A stretch of DNA of 64,000 nt, from contig JARFXR010000002.1 in NCBI GenBank assembly GCA_029194535.1, positions 434,001 to 498,000 on the forward strand. The letters run 5' to 3'. The notes below the pieces were generated by a model. The model was not told where the DNA came from. It searched no databases and saw nothing but the letters and a program-made list of their open reading frames with translations. The stretch comes from Nitrospira sp. (lineage in GTDB: Bacteria; Nitrospirota; Nitrospiria; Nitrospirales; Nitrospiraceae). A program made the translations under genes and the position numbers. Positions 47,096 through 57,408 of the stretch are shown here, piece after piece. How positions within the stretch are numbered: position 1 is the stretch's first letter; every line of letters starts with the position of its first letter.

Positions 47096-47962
47096 TCAGC
47101 TGCCGAGCCTCGGCAGATCAACTGCAGGGACTGGTTGCCGTGTCTTGTAGATTTTCAGCGCCTCCGGCATGGCTTTCTTGAGATCCTCGATTCTGGTCCC
47201 ATGGCTCGGATGCGTTGACAAGAACTCGGCCGGTCCGTCTCCTCCCGACATCCGTTCCATGCGCTCCCACAACGCGATGGACTCTCTGGGATCATAGCCG
47301 GCGGCGGCGGCGAGCAGGATGCCGATGTAGTCCGCTTCCGATTCGTGCTGTCGGCTGAAGGGCAGCAACACCCCAACCTGAGCACCCGCGCCAAGAGCCG
47401 CCATCGTTCCTTGGGATACGAGGCCGCCTCCTGCCGCTCCCGCCGCCACTCCGGCGGCTTGTACGGCCGCGTTCGTCAACTGCTCCTGACTCATACGCTC
47501 GGCCCCGTGACGAGCCAGGGCATGGATGACTTCGTGCCCCATCACCGCCGCCAGGCCAGCCTCCGTCTTTGCGACGGGGAAGATCCCCGTGTAGACCGCC
47601 ATCTTGCCGCCCGGAAGAGCGAACGCATTCGCCATCTTGTCGTCTTTGATCACCGTCACTTCCCACTGAAACTGTTTCGCCATCTCTGCATATTTTGAGC
47701 GTTTTGCGGCTTCGACGATGCGTGCTGCAACGCGCTTGACGGGCTCGATCTCCCGCGGGTCCTGAGAGAGTCTCATCTTCGGATCGCTCTTCACCTGAGT
47801 ATAGGCCTGAGCGCCCATCTCCATTTCTTCTGCCACAGAGGTCATGAGCAATTGGGAGCGGCCTGTGTAAGGATTCTTTTCGCAACCGACGAGCCCGACG
47901 GCCAGTACCAAACAAGGCACAGCCAGACCCCATATGCGACCACGACGTAGACGTGCGGCCAT
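47096..47962 (-). CDS. M48-family zinc metalloprotease, lipoprotein
   Basis: This is a 288-residue periplasmic BepA/LoiP-like protease. The signal peptide ends in LVGC (lipobox, Cys27). NAFALPGGKMAVYTG and the zinc motif HEVIH (143-147) are followed by the third ligand Glu in HESEADYIGILLAAAAGYDP. LSTHPSHGTRIEDLKK near the C-terminus is also typical. Such enzymes degrade or help assemble outer membrane proteins. It overlaps the 5' region of the divergent rnhC frame but not its likely start. Confidence 0.92.
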   Translation of the reverse strand: MAARLRRGRIWGLAVPCLVLAVGLVGCEKNPYTGRSQLLMTSVAEEMEMGAQAYTQVKSDPKMRLSQDPREIEPVKRVAARIVEAAKRSKYAEMAKQFQWEVTVIKDDKMANAFALPGGKMAVYTGIFPVAKTEAGLAAVMGHEVIHALARHGAERMSQEQLTNAAVQAAGVAAGAAGGGLVSQGTMAALGAGAQVGVLLPFSRQHESEADYIGILLAAAAGYDPRESIALWERMERMSGGDGPAEFLSTHPSHGTRIEDLKKAMPEALKIYKTRQPVPAVDLPRLGS

Positions 47963-48075
47963 CGACCTCCTCCCTTCTCAACAATGTCTCAAAATTGACC
48001 GCCCTCAGCGGCTCTGCTAGATTACCGCGCCACCACGCCGTTTTCTACCTGACTTGCCAGACTGAATCCGACAAC

Positions 48076-48723
48076 ATGCCGGGGCCCGCGATCGAACGCA
48101 TCGGGATCGACGAATCGGGGAAGGGCGACTATTTCGGTCCCCTCGTCATCGCCGCGGTATTCGTCGACGGGACCACGCAAGCGGAACTCGCGCTAATGCA
48201 GGTCCGGGACAGCAAAAAGATATCCGACGGACGGATCCTGGAAATGGCCCCGGATATCAAGACCATTTGTCCGCACAGTGTCATCGCGATCGGGCCTCAG
48301 AAATATAACGAGCTTTATGCAAAGATCCGCAACCTCAATCGCCTGCTCGCCTGGGGCCATGCCAAAGCTCTCGAGAACCTGCTGGAACGGGTGCCCTGCG
48401 GACTGGCTATCTCCGATCAGTTCGGCGACGAGCGTCTTATCCTGAACGCCTTGCAGGCCAAGGGCCGCACCATCACCCTCGAACAGCGGACCAAGGCGGA
48501 ATCGGACCTCGCCGTCGCGGCCGCTTCGATCCTTGCACGGGCGGAATTCTTGATCCGGTTGAAACGCCTCTCGGACGACGTCGGCACCATCCTCCCCAAA
48601 GGTGCGTCACCGGCCGTCGAACTCGCAGGAAGGATGGTGGTCAAAAAACACGGACGGGATCGATTGGCAGCGGTAGCAAAACTTCACTTCAAAACAACGA
48701 AAGCCGTGATGGGGGAGACGTGA
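48076..48723 (+). CDS. rnhC: Ribonuclease HIII, short form
   Basis: This is a 215-residue RNase H type 2 enzyme that removes RNA from RNA/DNA hybrids. The HIII signature GIDESGKGDYFGPLVIAAV is clear (HII has DEAGRG), with further motifs VRDSKKISD, and SDQFGDERLI and KAESDLAVAAASILARAEFL at the active site. The usual N-terminal TBP-like substrate-binding domain of about 80 residues is absent. I start at the ATG at 48076; the frame is open upstream to 47953 but overlaps the divergent protease start and shows no similarity. No strong ribosome site. Confidence 0.9.
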   Translation: MPGPAIERIGIDESGKGDYFGPLVIAAVFVDGTTQAELALMQVRDSKKISDGRILEMAPDIKTICPHSVIAIGPQKYNELYAKIRNLNRLLAWGHAKALENLLERVPCGLAISDQFGDERLILNALQAKGRTITLEQRTKAESDLAVAAASILARAEFLIRLKRLSDDVGTILPKGASPAVELAGRMVVKKHGRDRLAAVAKLHFKTTKAVMGET

Positions 48724-48770
48724 GCGATGGCTCGCTTGGCCGTACAGCTGCGTAGCCACCTCGCCACTCT

Positions 48771-48786
48771 TGGGTGAAGTCACCCA
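48771..48786. terminator. Hairpin between convergent rnhC and hisB
   Basis: TGGGTGA-AG-TCACCCA is a perfect stem between convergent genes; U-runs are lacking on both sides. Nothing else is visible in 48724-48912. Confidence 0.4.
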
Positions 48787-48912
48787 GCCAACCCTAGTCG
48801 CGCGAAGATGAGGCCTCGCTCAACAGCGCTTGGAAATGGAAGGGACCTCTTTGGGGGAAGAGAATCAGTGGAATCACCAGGGTGAGGCGGTTCGCCAAGA
48901 TCGAACCCCCGG

Positions 48913-49521
48913 CTACAACATCCCTTTCGTCGACAACACGTTGCCCGCCAGACGCTCTTCGATAGTCGTCGCCTGATCAAGCGCCTTCGCCAACGCCTTG
49001 AAGATCGCCTCCATAATGTGATGCGGATTGCGACCGTACAGCAGATTGACGTGCAGGTTGAGTCCCCCATGTGTCACGAATGCCTGGAAAAAGTCCTCGA
49101 ACAATCCCAGATCGAATGACTTGATTTTACGATCTGGTAGGTTGACGTTGTAGACCAAAAAAGGCCGGCCGCTCAAATCAACGGTCACCTGCGCCAACGT
49201 CTCATCCAGGGGAGCGGAAGCAAAGCCGAATCGTTTGATGCCGGCCCTTTCGCCTAGGGCTTGATAGAGCGCCTTGCCCATGACGATTCCCACGTCCTCG
49301 ACCGTGTGGTGTTCGTCAATATCGATATCGCCCTTGGCCTTGACCGCGAGATCGAAAAATCCGTGCCTTGCCAGCAATTCGAGCATGTGATCGAAGAACC
49401 GGATGGAAGTGTCGATCGTGCTTCGCCCACTGCCATCCAACACCCATTCGACACGGATATCCGTCTCCTTCGTCGCCCGATGAATGGAAGCCTGTCGTGA
49501 AGGCGCGCCGTCCTTTTTCAT
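48913..49521 (-). CDS. hisB: Imidazoleglycerol-phosphate dehydratase
   Basis: This is a 202-residue monofunctional HisB (histidine synthesis step six) with the two metal motifs [18 protein letters not shown] and [17 protein letters not shown]. The start [20 protein letters not shown] matches the family. No phosphatase domain is fused. Its start overlaps the hisD stop by four bases; it is the last gene of this run. Confidence 0.96.
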   Translation of the reverse strand: MKKDGAPSRQASIHRATKETDIRVEWVLDGSGRSTIDTSIRFFDHMLELLARHGFFDLAVKAKGDIDIDEHHTVEDVGIVMGKALYQALGERAGIKRFGFASAPLDETLAQVTVDLSGRPFLVYNVNLPDRKIKSFDLGLFEDFFQAFVTHGGLNLHVNLLYGRNPHHIMEAIFKALAKALDQATTIEERLAGNVLSTKGML

Positions 49522-50801
49522 GCGAACCTGCTTTGAGCCGACTTCGCATGGGCATCGAAGCCCTCGATGTGAGCGAATCGGACGAGATGATCTTTCACCT
49601 TGCTCAGTTCCTCCTTCGTGTAATGCACGATGTTGCTCACTTTCAGGTAGTCGAGAACCGACAAGGCCGAAAAGAACTTGGCGGTGCCTCCGGTCGGCAG
49701 GACATGATTCGGGCCGGCAATATAGTCTGCGACCGAGGGCGGAGTATATCGGCCCAAGAATAGCGCTCCGGCGTGACGAACCTTCTCCAAGTAGTCAAAC
49801 GGCTGGTCCACTGACAGTGTCAGATGCTCAGGGGCGATCTGGTTGGCCACGTCGATGGCTTCGTCCATCGTCGTCACGACAAACGCCACGGAATGTCTCG
49901 CCACGGACTTGGCGGCGATCTTCTCCCGCTGCAACCCCCGCAGTTGTTGCTCCAGCAGTCTTCCGACGTCCTTCGCAAGCGATGCGGATGTCGTCACAAG
50001 CCATACTTGAGCGTCTTCGTCATGCTCGGCCTCGCACAGCAGATCCGCCGCCACATGGGCCGGATTCGCGTCGTCATCGGCGACTACCAGTAATTCGCTC
50101 GGGCCCGCCACCATGTCGACACCCACCGTTCCGTACAATAGGCGCTTGGCCGTTGCTACGTAAATGTTCCCGGGTCCCACGATCTTGTCGACCTTTGGGA
50201 TGGACGTTGTCCCGAACGCCAAGGCCCCGATCGCCTGTACTCCGCCGACGCGGAAAATATCCGTGACACCGGCGATATCCGCCGCAACGAGTAAATACGG
50301 ATTGATTCCGGCCTTCTGCGGCGGGGTGCACATCACGATGCGGGAGACGCCCGCGACCTTCGCCGGAATGGCGCTCATCAGCACCGTCGAAGGATATACC
50401 GCCTTCCCGCCCGGCACATAGACGCCCACGGCATCGATCGGTGTCACGACCTGGCCCAGCGTCGCCTCGCCGTCCTGATACATCCAGGTTTTCGTGCGCT
50501 GCCGCTCGTGGAACGCCGCGATCCTCTGGGCGGCGAATCGAAGGGCATCGCCTTCGTCCTTTCTGATACGGTGATAGGCATCCTTGATCTCATCGGAGGT
50601 CACTTTGAGATCACTCACCTTGAGAGCGACCTTGTCGAACTGCTTCGTGTAGCGCAGCACGGCCTTGTCACCACCCCGCTCCACTGTCTGCAACAGGGTG
50701 TGCACCGTCCTCTCAGCCGCGGCTCCTTGAGCCCGCGCCCGCGCGACAACTTTTCTCAGGACCGGAGCAAATGCACGGTCTGTCGAGGCAATAATTCTCA
50801 T
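49518..50801 (-). CDS. hisD: Histidinol dehydrogenase
   Basis: This is a 427-residue NAD-dependent zinc enzyme that oxidises histidinol to histidine (last two steps). Motifs include [22 protein letters not shown] and [21 protein letters not shown]. The zinc/catalytic region [11 protein letters not shown] is followed by [20 protein letters not shown]. Its start overlaps hisG by four bases and its stop overlaps the hisB start. Confidence 0.97.
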   Translation of the reverse strand: MRIIASTDRAFAPVLRKVVARARAQGAAAERTVHTLLQTVERGGDKAVLRYTKQFDKVALKVSDLKVTSDEIKDAYHRIRKDEGDALRFAAQRIAAFHERQRTKTWMYQDGEATLGQVVTPIDAVGVYVPGGKAVYPSTVLMSAIPAKVAGVSRIVMCTPPQKAGINPYLLVAADIAGVTDIFRVGGVQAIGALAFGTTSIPKVDKIVGPGNIYVATAKRLLYGTVGVDMVAGPSELLVVADDDANPAHVAADLLCEAEHDEDAQVWLVTTSASLAKDVGRLLEQQLRGLQREKIAAKSVARHSVAFVVTTMDEAIDVANQIAPEHLTLSVDQPFDYLEKVRHAGALFLGRYTPPSVADYIAGPNHVLPTGGTAKFFSALSVLDYLKVSNIVHYTKEELSKVKDHLVRFAHIEGFDAHAKSAQSRFA

Positions 50802-51514
50802 GCAGAGACCCGCTTGGCCTTACGACTCGTCCGGCTTCGTCCGGGCGCCGCAACCAAGGCGGAGGGCCGCCGTATGATCGTGGCTTTTCGAAGCTTCTGA
50901 ATGAGCTCGGTTACGGCGGCATGTTTGAGTTTCAGACTGGCTCGATTGACGATCAGACGCGCCGTCGACGTCGCAATGCACTCGACCTCGACAAGGTCGT
51001 GGGTCTTGAGCGTATTGCCGGTCTCGACCAGATCCACGATACGATCAGCAAGACCCACAAGGGGTGCCAGCTCAATCGACCCGTACAGCTTGATGATCTC
51101 GACCGGCACGCCGCGTTGGTTGAAATAGCGTTCGGTAATTCTCGGGTACTTGGTCGCCACCCGAATTTTTGAGGAAAGCCGGTCACGAGAATCCTGGCCC
51201 CGTGGCGCCGCGACGGCAATTCTACACGCTCCGAACCCCAAATCCAACGGCTCATAGACGTCGCCGTCCTGCTCCAACAGTACGTCTTTTCCAACAATAC
51301 CCACATCCGCCGCTCCATATTCTACATAGGTCGGCACATCGGTCGGACGGACGATTAAGAATGTCATTCCTATACCTGGACAGGCAAATACCAGGCGCCG
51401 GCTGTCTGTGGCCAGGCTTGCCCCTGCATAGCCGGCCCGTCCGAACAACGCCAGCGTCGGTTCAATCAACTTACCTTTGCAGAGTGCGACCGTCAGCATG
51501 AGATCCTGAGCCAT
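50798..51514 (-). CDS. hisG: ATP phosphoribosyltransferase, short form
   Basis: This is the first enzyme of histidine synthesis, about 238 residues. VALCKGKLIEPTLALFGRAGY, ARPTDVPTYVEYGAADVGIVGKD-like and KLYGSIELAPLVGLADRIVDLVETGNTLK segments identify HisG. It lacks the ACT-like regulatory domain, so it should need HisZ as partner; no hisZ is in this window. A basic C-terminal tail ([13 protein letters not shown]) is unusual. The start is the ATG at 51514, with an alternative ATG at 51499; a longer open frame overlaps murA and is not credible. Confidence 0.93.
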   Translation of the reverse strand: MAQDLMLTVALCKGKLIEPTLALFGRAGYAGASLATDSRRLVFACPGIGMTFLIVRPTDVPTYVEYGAADVGIVGKDVLLEQDGDVYEPLDLGFGACRIAVAAPRGQDSRDRLSSKIRVATKYPRITERYFNQRGVPVEIIKLYGSIELAPLVGLADRIVDLVETGNTLKTHDLVEVECIATSTARLIVNRASLKLKHAAVTELIQKLRKATIIRRPSALVAAPGRSRTSRKAKRVSA

Positions 51515-51537
51515 TCGCTCTGACAATGATCGCGGCG

Positions 51538-52797
51538 CTAGGCAGCGCAGCGATGGATGACCGCCCCGAGTCCCCGAAGCTTTTCCTCGATTTCTTCGTA
51601 GCCGCGATCGAGATGATACACCCGCAGAACCTCTGTGGTTCCCTCCGCTGCCAACCCTGCAAGGATGAGCCCCGCACTCGCGCGAAGATCGGACGCCATA
51701 ACAGGCGCACCGGTCAAGCGTTCGCATCCGGTGATCATCAGGCGATTGCCCTCGACGCGAATATCGGCTCCCATCCGCCGCAGTTCTTCCACATGCATGA
51801 ACCGGCTTTCAAACACCGTTTCGGTAATGATGCTGGCCCCTCTGGCGACGGACATGAGTGCCGCCATTTGCGCCTGCATGTCGGTCGGAAACCCCGGGAA
51901 CGGCATCGTGCGTATGTCAACACCGGCCGGACGGCCGCATCTTGCCGCATCCAGATGCACCGACTCCTTCTCAACGCGAATGTCCATGCCGGCTTCCCGA
52001 AGCTTGGCGATGACCGGCTCAAGATGGTCTGGACGGCATCGATTAACGGAGATCGACCCCTTGGTGATCGCACCGGCAACCAGGTACGTGCCGGCTTCGA
52101 TACGATCAGGAATGACCTCGTGATCGCTGCCTCGAAGTTCCCGAACGCCTTCTATGGTGATCATATCTGTGCCGGCCCCGTTGATACGAGCACCGCGTTT
52201 CGTCAGGAAATCGGCCAGATCCACGATCTCCGGTTCCTTGGCGGCGTTTTCGATCACGGTGGTCCCCTGAGCGAGTGAAGCGGCCATCATCAGGTTTTCC
52301 GTGCCCGTCACCGTGGGCACGTCGCAATAGATGGATGCACCGGTCAGACGCTTGGCCCTTGCATGAATGTAGCCGTGCTCGACCCACACCTCCGCTCCAA
52401 GCTTGGTGAGCCCGGCAAGATGCATGTTCACCGGACGGGAACCAATGGCGCATCCACCCGGCAGCGACACAGTTGCCTGCCCCCAGCGTGCGACGAGCGG
52501 TCCCAACACAAGCACGGAAGCGCGCATCGTCTTCACGAGTTCATACGGGGCTTGAGTCGAGTTGATCACGTCGGCCTTGATGACGATGCGGTTTCCTTCC
52601 TGCTTCACCTTGGCCCCAAGAATCCCCAGCAGTTTGCCCATCGTGACCACGTCGACGACGCGCGGTACATTGCTGATGACGCACTCCCCGCCGCCCAGAA
52701 TCGTGGAGGCAAGGATCGGCAAAGCGGAATTTTTGGCCCCGCTGATCCGAACGTCTCCCTCTAGCGAGACGCCTCCGTTGATCACGATCTTGTCCAC
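51538..52797 (-). CDS. murA: UDP-N-acetylglucosamine 1-carboxyvinyltransferase
   Basis: This is a 419-residue first committed enzyme of peptidoglycan synthesis. [32 protein letters not shown] is the family start. The phosphoenolpyruvate-binding cysteine is present in [23 protein letters not shown], so it should be fosfomycin-sensitive by target, and [19 protein letters not shown] and [23 protein letters not shown] follow. It lies between prmC and hisG, a common clustering in diderms. Confidence 0.97.
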   Translation of the reverse strand: MDKIVINGGVSLEGDVRISGAKNSALPILASTILGGGECVISNVPRVVDVVTMGKLLGILGAKVKQEGNRIVIKADVINSTQAPYELVKTMRASVLVLGPLVARWGQATVSLPGGCAIGSRPVNMHLAGLTKLGAEVWVEHGYIHARAKRLTGASIYCDVPTVTGTENLMMAASLAQGTTVIENAAKEPEIVDLADFLTKRGARINGAGTDMITIEGVRELRGSDHEVIPDRIEAGTYLVAGAITKGSISVNRCRPDHLEPVIAKLREAGMDIRVEKESVHLDAARCGRPAGVDIRTMPFPGFPTDMQAQMAALMSVARGASIITETVFESRFMHVEELRRMGADIRVEGNRLMITGCERLTGAPVMASDLRASAGLILAGLAAEGTTEVLRVYHLDRGYEEIEEKLRGLGAVIHRCAA

Positions 52798-52806
52798 GCG
52801 TCGATC

Positions 52807-53709
52807 CTATCCTCTTCCCCGTTCAGCAACCAACACACGCTCGATCCCCGCCTCGTCGCGAAGCGTCCCGACCGACTGATACGCAGGACAAGCCTCTACG
52901 CGTTCGATCAACGATCGGCTCTGTCCCCATCCGAGTTCCATGATCAAGCACCCTCCCGGCTCCAGAAACGGGATCGCGTCGTCGATCAACCGCTCGTGCA
53001 GCTCAGTGCCGCGAACGCCGGCGACCAGAGCCAATCGAGGTTCGTAGAGACGAACTTCTGGTTGAAGCGTCGGCCACTCCGATTCAGAGACATAGGGCGG
53101 ATTTGAGACAATCACCCGGATACGCTGCTCTAGGCCTCGTCCTGCCAGAGGTGCCAGGAGGTCGCCTTCCAGCCACGTCACCGATTCGACCTGCAGACGC
53201 GCCGCATTCTGCTTCGCAGTTCTTAAGGCGTCCGACGAGAGATCGATCGCGAGCAGTTGCCGGGGGGACAGCAGGCGGGCGAGGGCAATCGCCAGGCAAC
53301 CAGAGCCCGTACCCACATCGACGAGGACCGGCCGTTCCCACGAGCTGACTCGGCGAATTGCTTCTTGGACCAGCAAGGTGCTTTCCGGCCTAGGAATCAG
53401 CACCGAGCGATTGACCTCGAATTCGAGACCACAAAAATCCTGCGTGCCGAGGATATATTGCAGTGGTTCCCTCTCGGTCCGTCTGGACACGAGCCGCTGC
53501 AATCCTGCGACGTCGCCGAGGGACAACTCGCGCTTCCCATGAAGGACTTGCTGCAGCCTCGACAGTCCGAGTGCGTATTCGGCCAACCAGACCGCTTCCT
53601 GGTCGGCAGCGTCCAACCCTGCTTCTGATAGCTGTCGAGATGCCTCGGCGATCACCCGTCCGACCGTCCGGCATTCCTCGGCAGCCGCTCCCGGAGACGA
53701 CAGACTCAT
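52807..53709 (-). CDS. prmC: Release factor glutamine methyltransferase
   Basis: This is a 300-residue PrmC/HemK enzyme that methylates the GGQ glutamine of release factors. The SAM site reads VLVDVGTGSGCLAIALARLL and the catalytic VIVSNPPYVSESEWPTL carries the NPPY motif. The N-terminal helical domain is present (TGKRELSLGDVAGLQRLVSRRTEREPLQYI-like). Overlaps prfA by four bases, the usual arrangement. Confidence 0.96.
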   Translation of the reverse strand: MSLSSPGAAAEECRTVGRVIAEASRQLSEAGLDAADQEAVWLAEYALGLSRLQQVLHGKRELSLGDVAGLQRLVSRRTEREPLQYILGTQDFCGLEFEVNRSVLIPRPESTLLVQEAIRRVSSWERPVLVDVGTGSGCLAIALARLLSPRQLLAIDLSSDALRTAKQNAARLQVESVTWLEGDLLAPLAGRGLEQRIRVIVSNPPYVSESEWPTLQPEVRLYEPRLALVAGVRGTELHERLIDDAIPFLEPGGCLIMELGWGQSRSLIERVEACPAYQSVGTLRDEAGIERVLVAERGRG

Positions 53710-54788
53710 GAAGCCTCCGAGACAGCCGCGTGATCACGCTGGGAACGCAGCGTCTCGACCAGTTCGTCCATGTCACCGGCCAGCACATGTTCTAGCTTAT
53801 GGAGCGTCAAACCCACACGATGATCCGTGACCCGATTCTGAGGAAAGTTATAGGTGCGGATCTTCTCGCTTCGGTCTCCGGTTCCTACCTGCGCTTTGCG
53901 ATTCCGGGCGATTTCGGCCTCTTGCTTTTCCCGTTCGGCCTCGACGATTCGGGCGCGTAGCGTTCGCATGGCCTTCGTACGATTCTTGAGCTGCGACCGT
54001 TCGTCCTGACAGGACACCACGACCCCGGTCGGAATGTGCGTGATCCGCACGGCCGAATAGGTGGTATTGACGCTTTGCCCTCCCGCCCCGGACGAACAGA
54101 ACGTGTCGATTCGGAGATCCTTCGGATCGATCTGGACGTCCACCTCGTCCACTTCCGGCATAACCGCCACCGTAACGGTTGATGTATGAATTCGTCCTGC
54201 CGCCTCAGTCACCGGCACGCGCTGAACCCGATGGACACCGCTTTCATATTTGAATAGGGCATAGCCGCCCTTCCCCTCGATGAACGCGATCACCGTCTTA
54301 TAGCCGCCCTTCCCGGTTTCGGAGGCCTCCACGATCTCAACTTTCAACTTGTGCCGTTCGGCAAATTTCACGTACATCCGGAACAGGTCTCCGGCGAACA
54401 AGGCAGCTTCATCGCCGCCCGTACCCGCCCGAATTTCCAAAAATAGGCTCTTGTCGTCGCGCGGATCCTTCGGTGTCAGATGCTCCATAGCCTGGGCATG
54501 CAGCGCCGCCATCGCGTCCTCGAGCCGCGCACTTTCTTCGGCAGCCAAGGACCGAAACTCCGTACCGGTCGCCGCATCTGCAAGCATGTGGGAAATGTCC
54601 TCCGACTGCTTGAGGAGGTCTCGATAACGCTGGAAGAGGTGCGCAACCGGCTCGAGTTCGGTTCGCTCTCGATTCAACTTGACCAGTAGAGGGGGTTGGC
54701 CGATGACAGAGGGGTCCGTGAGCTGTGTGGTCAACTCGTCATATCGGCTCGCGAGAGATTCCCATCTTTTCAGCAGTGCGGCTTCCAT
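53706..54788 (-). CDS. prfA: Peptide chain release factor 1
   Basis: This is a 360-residue RF1, which terminates at UAA and UAG. The peptidyl-hydrolysis motif is SGAGGQSVNTT. The codon-recognition tripeptide is PVT (RVPVTEAAGRIHTS), the RF1 PxT type rather than the RF2 SPF type. The N-terminal long helices (LFRMYVKFAERHKLKVEIVEA preceded by DDKSLFLEIRAGTGGDEAALFAGD) match. It begins 45 bases after a terminator that closes rho-rpmE. Confidence 0.97.
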   Translation of the reverse strand: MEAALLKRWESLASRYDELTTQLTDPSVIGQPPLLVKLNRERTELEPVAHLFQRYRDLLKQSEDISHMLADAATGTEFRSLAAEESARLEDAMAALHAQAMEHLTPKDPRDDKSLFLEIRAGTGGDEAALFAGDLFRMYVKFAERHKLKVEIVEASETGKGGYKTVIAFIEGKGGYALFKYESGVHRVQRVPVTEAAGRIHTSTVTVAVMPEVDEVDVQIDPKDLRIDTFCSSGAGGQSVNTTYSAVRITHIPTGVVVSCQDERSQLKNRTKAMRTLRARIVEAEREKQEAEIARNRKAQVGTGDRSEKIRTYNFPQNRVTDHRVGLTLHKLEHVLAGDMDELVETLRSQRDHAAVSEAS

Positions 54789-54835
54789 ATTCCCTCAACG
54801 TGGTCCTTGCGATCTGTCGGAAAACGATTCGAGGC

Positions 54836-54876
54836 AAAAAAAGAGAGACCCTGCCGCTTGCGAAGCAGGGCCTCTC
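54836..54876 (-). terminator. Intrinsic terminator after rpmE
   Basis: GAGAGG-CCCTGC pairs with GCAGGG-TCTCTC in the minus strand, followed by eight T. This separates rho-rpmE from prfA. Confidence 0.9.
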
Positions 54877-54894
54877 CTATGTTCGCAGAATTCG

Positions 54895-55101
54895 CTACTT
54901 ACCCTTCTTCGCGTACTTCTTCTTAAATCGCTCGACCCGCCCCTCGGTATCGACGATTTTCTGCGTCCCCGTGAAAAACGGATGGCAATTCGAGCAGATA
55001 TCGACGTTGATGTCCCCGACGGTCGATCGGGTCTTGTACTTGTTGCCGCACGCGCAATGTACCGTCGCTTCCCGGTATAACGGATGAATACCCTTCTTCA
55101 T
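54895..55101 (-). CDS. rpmE: 50S ribosomal protein L31, zinc-binding (C+) form
   Basis: This is a 68-residue L31. The zinc-binding cysteines are CACGNKY and [11 protein letters not shown], so this is the C+ form. [16 protein letters not shown] is the family start; an open frame 26 codons longer has no similarity. It lies about 90 bases after rho, a common neighbourhood. Confidence 0.96.
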   Translation of the reverse strand: MKKGIHPLYREATVHCACGNKYKTRSTVGDINVDICSNCHPFFTGTQKIVDTEGRVERFKKKYAKKGK

Positions 55102-55186
55102 GTGTCCTGTGCCTCCGAAACTGCTGCCTTCGCCTATTCGAAGACCCGCCACTGTACCCTGTCCGACCACCGGATACAAGTCGGTA

Positions 55187-56458
55187 TTATCGGTTCATGG
55201 ATTGCAGGAACTCCTGATTGGTCTTGGTCCCCTGCACCTTATCCATCAGAAACTCCATGGCTTCCATCGTGCCGAGCGGACTCAGCACTTTCCGGAGAAT
55301 CCACATCTTGTTGAGTCGGTCCTTGTCCACCAACAGTTCTTCCTTGCGCGTCCCGGACTGGCTGATGTCGATCGCCGGGAAGATGCGCTTGTCGGCCAAC
55401 CGACGATCCAGATGCACTTCCATGTTGCCGGTTCCCTTGAACTCCTCGAAAATGACGTCGTCCATCCGGCTGCCGGTATCGACGAGTGCGGTAGCCATGA
55501 TGGTCAAACTCCCGCCGTTTTCAATGTTCCGGGCTGCGCCGAAGAATCTCTTCGGCCGCTGAAGCGCGTTGGAATCAAGCCCGCCCGAGAGGACCTTGCC
55601 GCTCGGAGGAGCGATCGTATTGTAGGCACGCGCCAGACGAGTGATGCTGTCTAGGAGGATGACGACGTCTTTCTTGTGTTCGACCAACCGTTTCGCTTTT
55701 TCCAACACCATCTCCGCCACCTGGGCATGGCGTTGAGCCGGCTCGTCAAACGTGGAACTGATCACCTCCGCCTTGACCTGTCGCTGCCAGTCGGTGACCT
55801 CCTCCGGGCGCTCGTCGATGAGCAGCACGATCAGGGTGACTTCCTTATGGTTCTTGAGGATGGCGCGAGCGATGGCCTGCAGCAGCATGGTCTTGCCGGT
55901 TCGCGGAGCGGCAACGATCAGACCTCGCTGCCCCTTACCGATCGGAGTCGTCAGATCCATCACCCGAGTACAATATTCCTCACGGTCGAATTCAAGATTG
56001 ATGCGCTCTTCCGGATACAGAGGGGTGAGGTTGTCGAAGAGAATCTTGTCACGCGCGACTTCCGGATCTTCGTAGTTGACCTTTTCCACCTTGAGCAGCG
56101 CAAAGTATCGCTCGCTTTCCTTCGGAGGCCTGATCTGGCCGGACACGATGTCTCCCGTACGAAGATTGAAGCGACGAATTTGCGAAGGCGAGATGTAGAT
56201 GTCGTCCGGGCCGGGAAGATAGTTGGAGTCGGGGGCACGGAGAAAGCCGAACCCATCTGGCAATGTTTCGAGGACCCCCTCGCCGAAAACCACGCCGTTC
56301 TTCTCTGTCTGAGCTTGAAGGATGGCAAAAATCAATTCCTGCTTGCGAAGATTTGCCGCTCCTTCGATTTTGAGATCCCGCGCGACATCATTGAGGTCGG
56401 CGATGGTTTTTTGCTTCAACTCGGCAAGATGCATAACCTCTCCCTTGGTTTGTGCCAT
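55187..56458 (-). CDS. rho: Transcription termination factor Rho
   Basis: This is a 423-residue hexameric RNA/DNA helicase. The N-terminal SAP-like and cold-shock RNA-binding regions ([53 protein letters not shown]) are followed by Walker A in [22 protein letters not shown] and Walker B in [18 protein letters not shown]- and R-loop segments are present ([24 protein letters not shown]). Two starts are plausible, ATG at 56458 (GAGAGGA upstream) or at 56434. Confidence 0.97.
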   Translation of the reverse strand: MAQTKGEVMHLAELKQKTIADLNDVARDLKIEGAANLRKQELIFAILQAQTEKNGVVFGEGVLETLPDGFGFLRAPDSNYLPGPDDIYISPSQIRRFNLRTGDIVSGQIRPPKESERYFALLKVEKVNYEDPEVARDKILFDNLTPLYPEERINLEFDREEYCTRVMDLTTPIGKGQRGLIVAAPRTGKTMLLQAIARAILKNHKEVTLIVLLIDERPEEVTDWQRQVKAEVISSTFDEPAQRHAQVAEMVLEKAKRLVEHKKDVVILLDSITRLARAYNTIAPPSGKVLSGGLDSNALQRPKRFFGAARNIENGGSLTIMATALVDTGSRMDDVIFEEFKGTGNMEVHLDRRLADKRIFPAIDISQSGTRKEELLVDKDRLNKMWILRKVLSPLGTMEAMEFLMDKVQGTKTNQEFLQSMNR

Positions 56459-56955
56459 ACGTGTCCTCTCAAGCTCTTAGCTGGTGAGTGAGCAGATGAA
56501 TGCGAAACATGGTCAACGTCGACTGGCGCGTAATTACGGAACTGATCAATGAGTTGGCGATTGTGCCGCGTGTGTTTCTAATTCGAGGGGACGCTTTGTG
56601 AGGGACGATCTTGCCTCATGTCCCGTAGATACTTAATGAGCGAGAACTCCCGCCCACCGACCGGTCCTATGGCATACCTTGTAGATTGTGTCGAGACGTG
56701 CCCCGGAAGTACTCGTGTGCGGAATGTCCGTAGACTCGAACCGAAAGCTAGTTACGGTGCAGCATACCCCGCTGATCTATGCTTGTCAACAGAATAAGAA
56801 GCAGAGAGAGTCTCTGTTCTGTCGAGCATGCCCTTCCGCGGTCCCATTGCCCCCCCACGAGCATTCGGGATAAAATCCGGATCCTCAGCCGCCGGGGCCG
56901 TATTGCGGGAAGAAACACCGATGTGCTACATGAGCGCAACAACCCGGGGGCGCGC
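56459..56955. other. Divergent intergenic region of about 500 bases
   Basis: The region lies between rho and the DUF2203 gene. I see no RNA gene or coding region with support. An extended hairpin (ACAGAA and CAGAGA pairing with TCTCTG and TTCTGT, about 56791-56823) lies before a candidate promoter TTGCCC (56847) with TAAAAT (56871) at 18-base spacing for the plus-strand gene. No clear rho promoter was found. Confidence 0.5.
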
Positions 56956-57369
56956 ATGTCGCAAGACGACGAGCAGGAACACCACGAGCGGCTGTTCACG
57001 TTGGCGGAGGCCAATCGCCTGATCCCCCAACTGAATTCCCGTCTGACTTCGGTCAAGCAGGCGAGAGAAACGTTGGTTCGAACCAAAGAAGACATTCGGA
57101 AGGCGAGTGCTCGCGCCGAATACGGCGGAGGAAGCACAGTCGGGGCTCTCTATATCACCAGCCTCCAGCAGGTCAGTGCCAATATCAAGGCAATCCACGA
57201 GTTAGGGGTCGTCGTCAAGGATCTTGATATGGGACTCTGCGATTTCCCCCACCTTCGCGAAGGCCGAATCGTGTTCCTCTGCTGGAAAATGGGGGAACAG
57301 GAGATCAGATGGTGGCATGAAACGACATCAGGTTACAAGGACCGGTGCCCACTTGAGAGTTCTTCCTAA
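56956..57369 (+). CDS. DUF2203 family protein
   Basis: This is a soluble protein of about 137 residues with the DUF2203 pattern FTLAEANRLIPQLNSRLTSV, then KDLDMGLCDFPHLREGRIVFLCWKMGEQEIRWWHE. Function is unknown; it is mostly helical in the first half. The start ATG at 56956 follows GGGGGCGC. Forms a likely unit with the YciI gene 40 bases later. Confidence 0.85.
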   Translation: MSQDDEQEHHERLFTLAEANRLIPQLNSRLTSVKQARETLVRTKEDIRKASARAEYGGGSTVGALYITSLQQVSANIKAIHELGVVVKDLDMGLCDFPHLREGRIVFLCWKMGEQEIRWWHETTSGYKDRCPLESSS

Positions 57370-57408
57370 CCCTTTCTCGAAACCTCATCGACGGCCCTAC
57401 TACCCGTC

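Noticed and set aside
56688-56873. 61-codon frame in the rho-DUF2203 gap
   Set aside because: No ribosome site and no similarity; it runs through the hairpin and candidate promoter.
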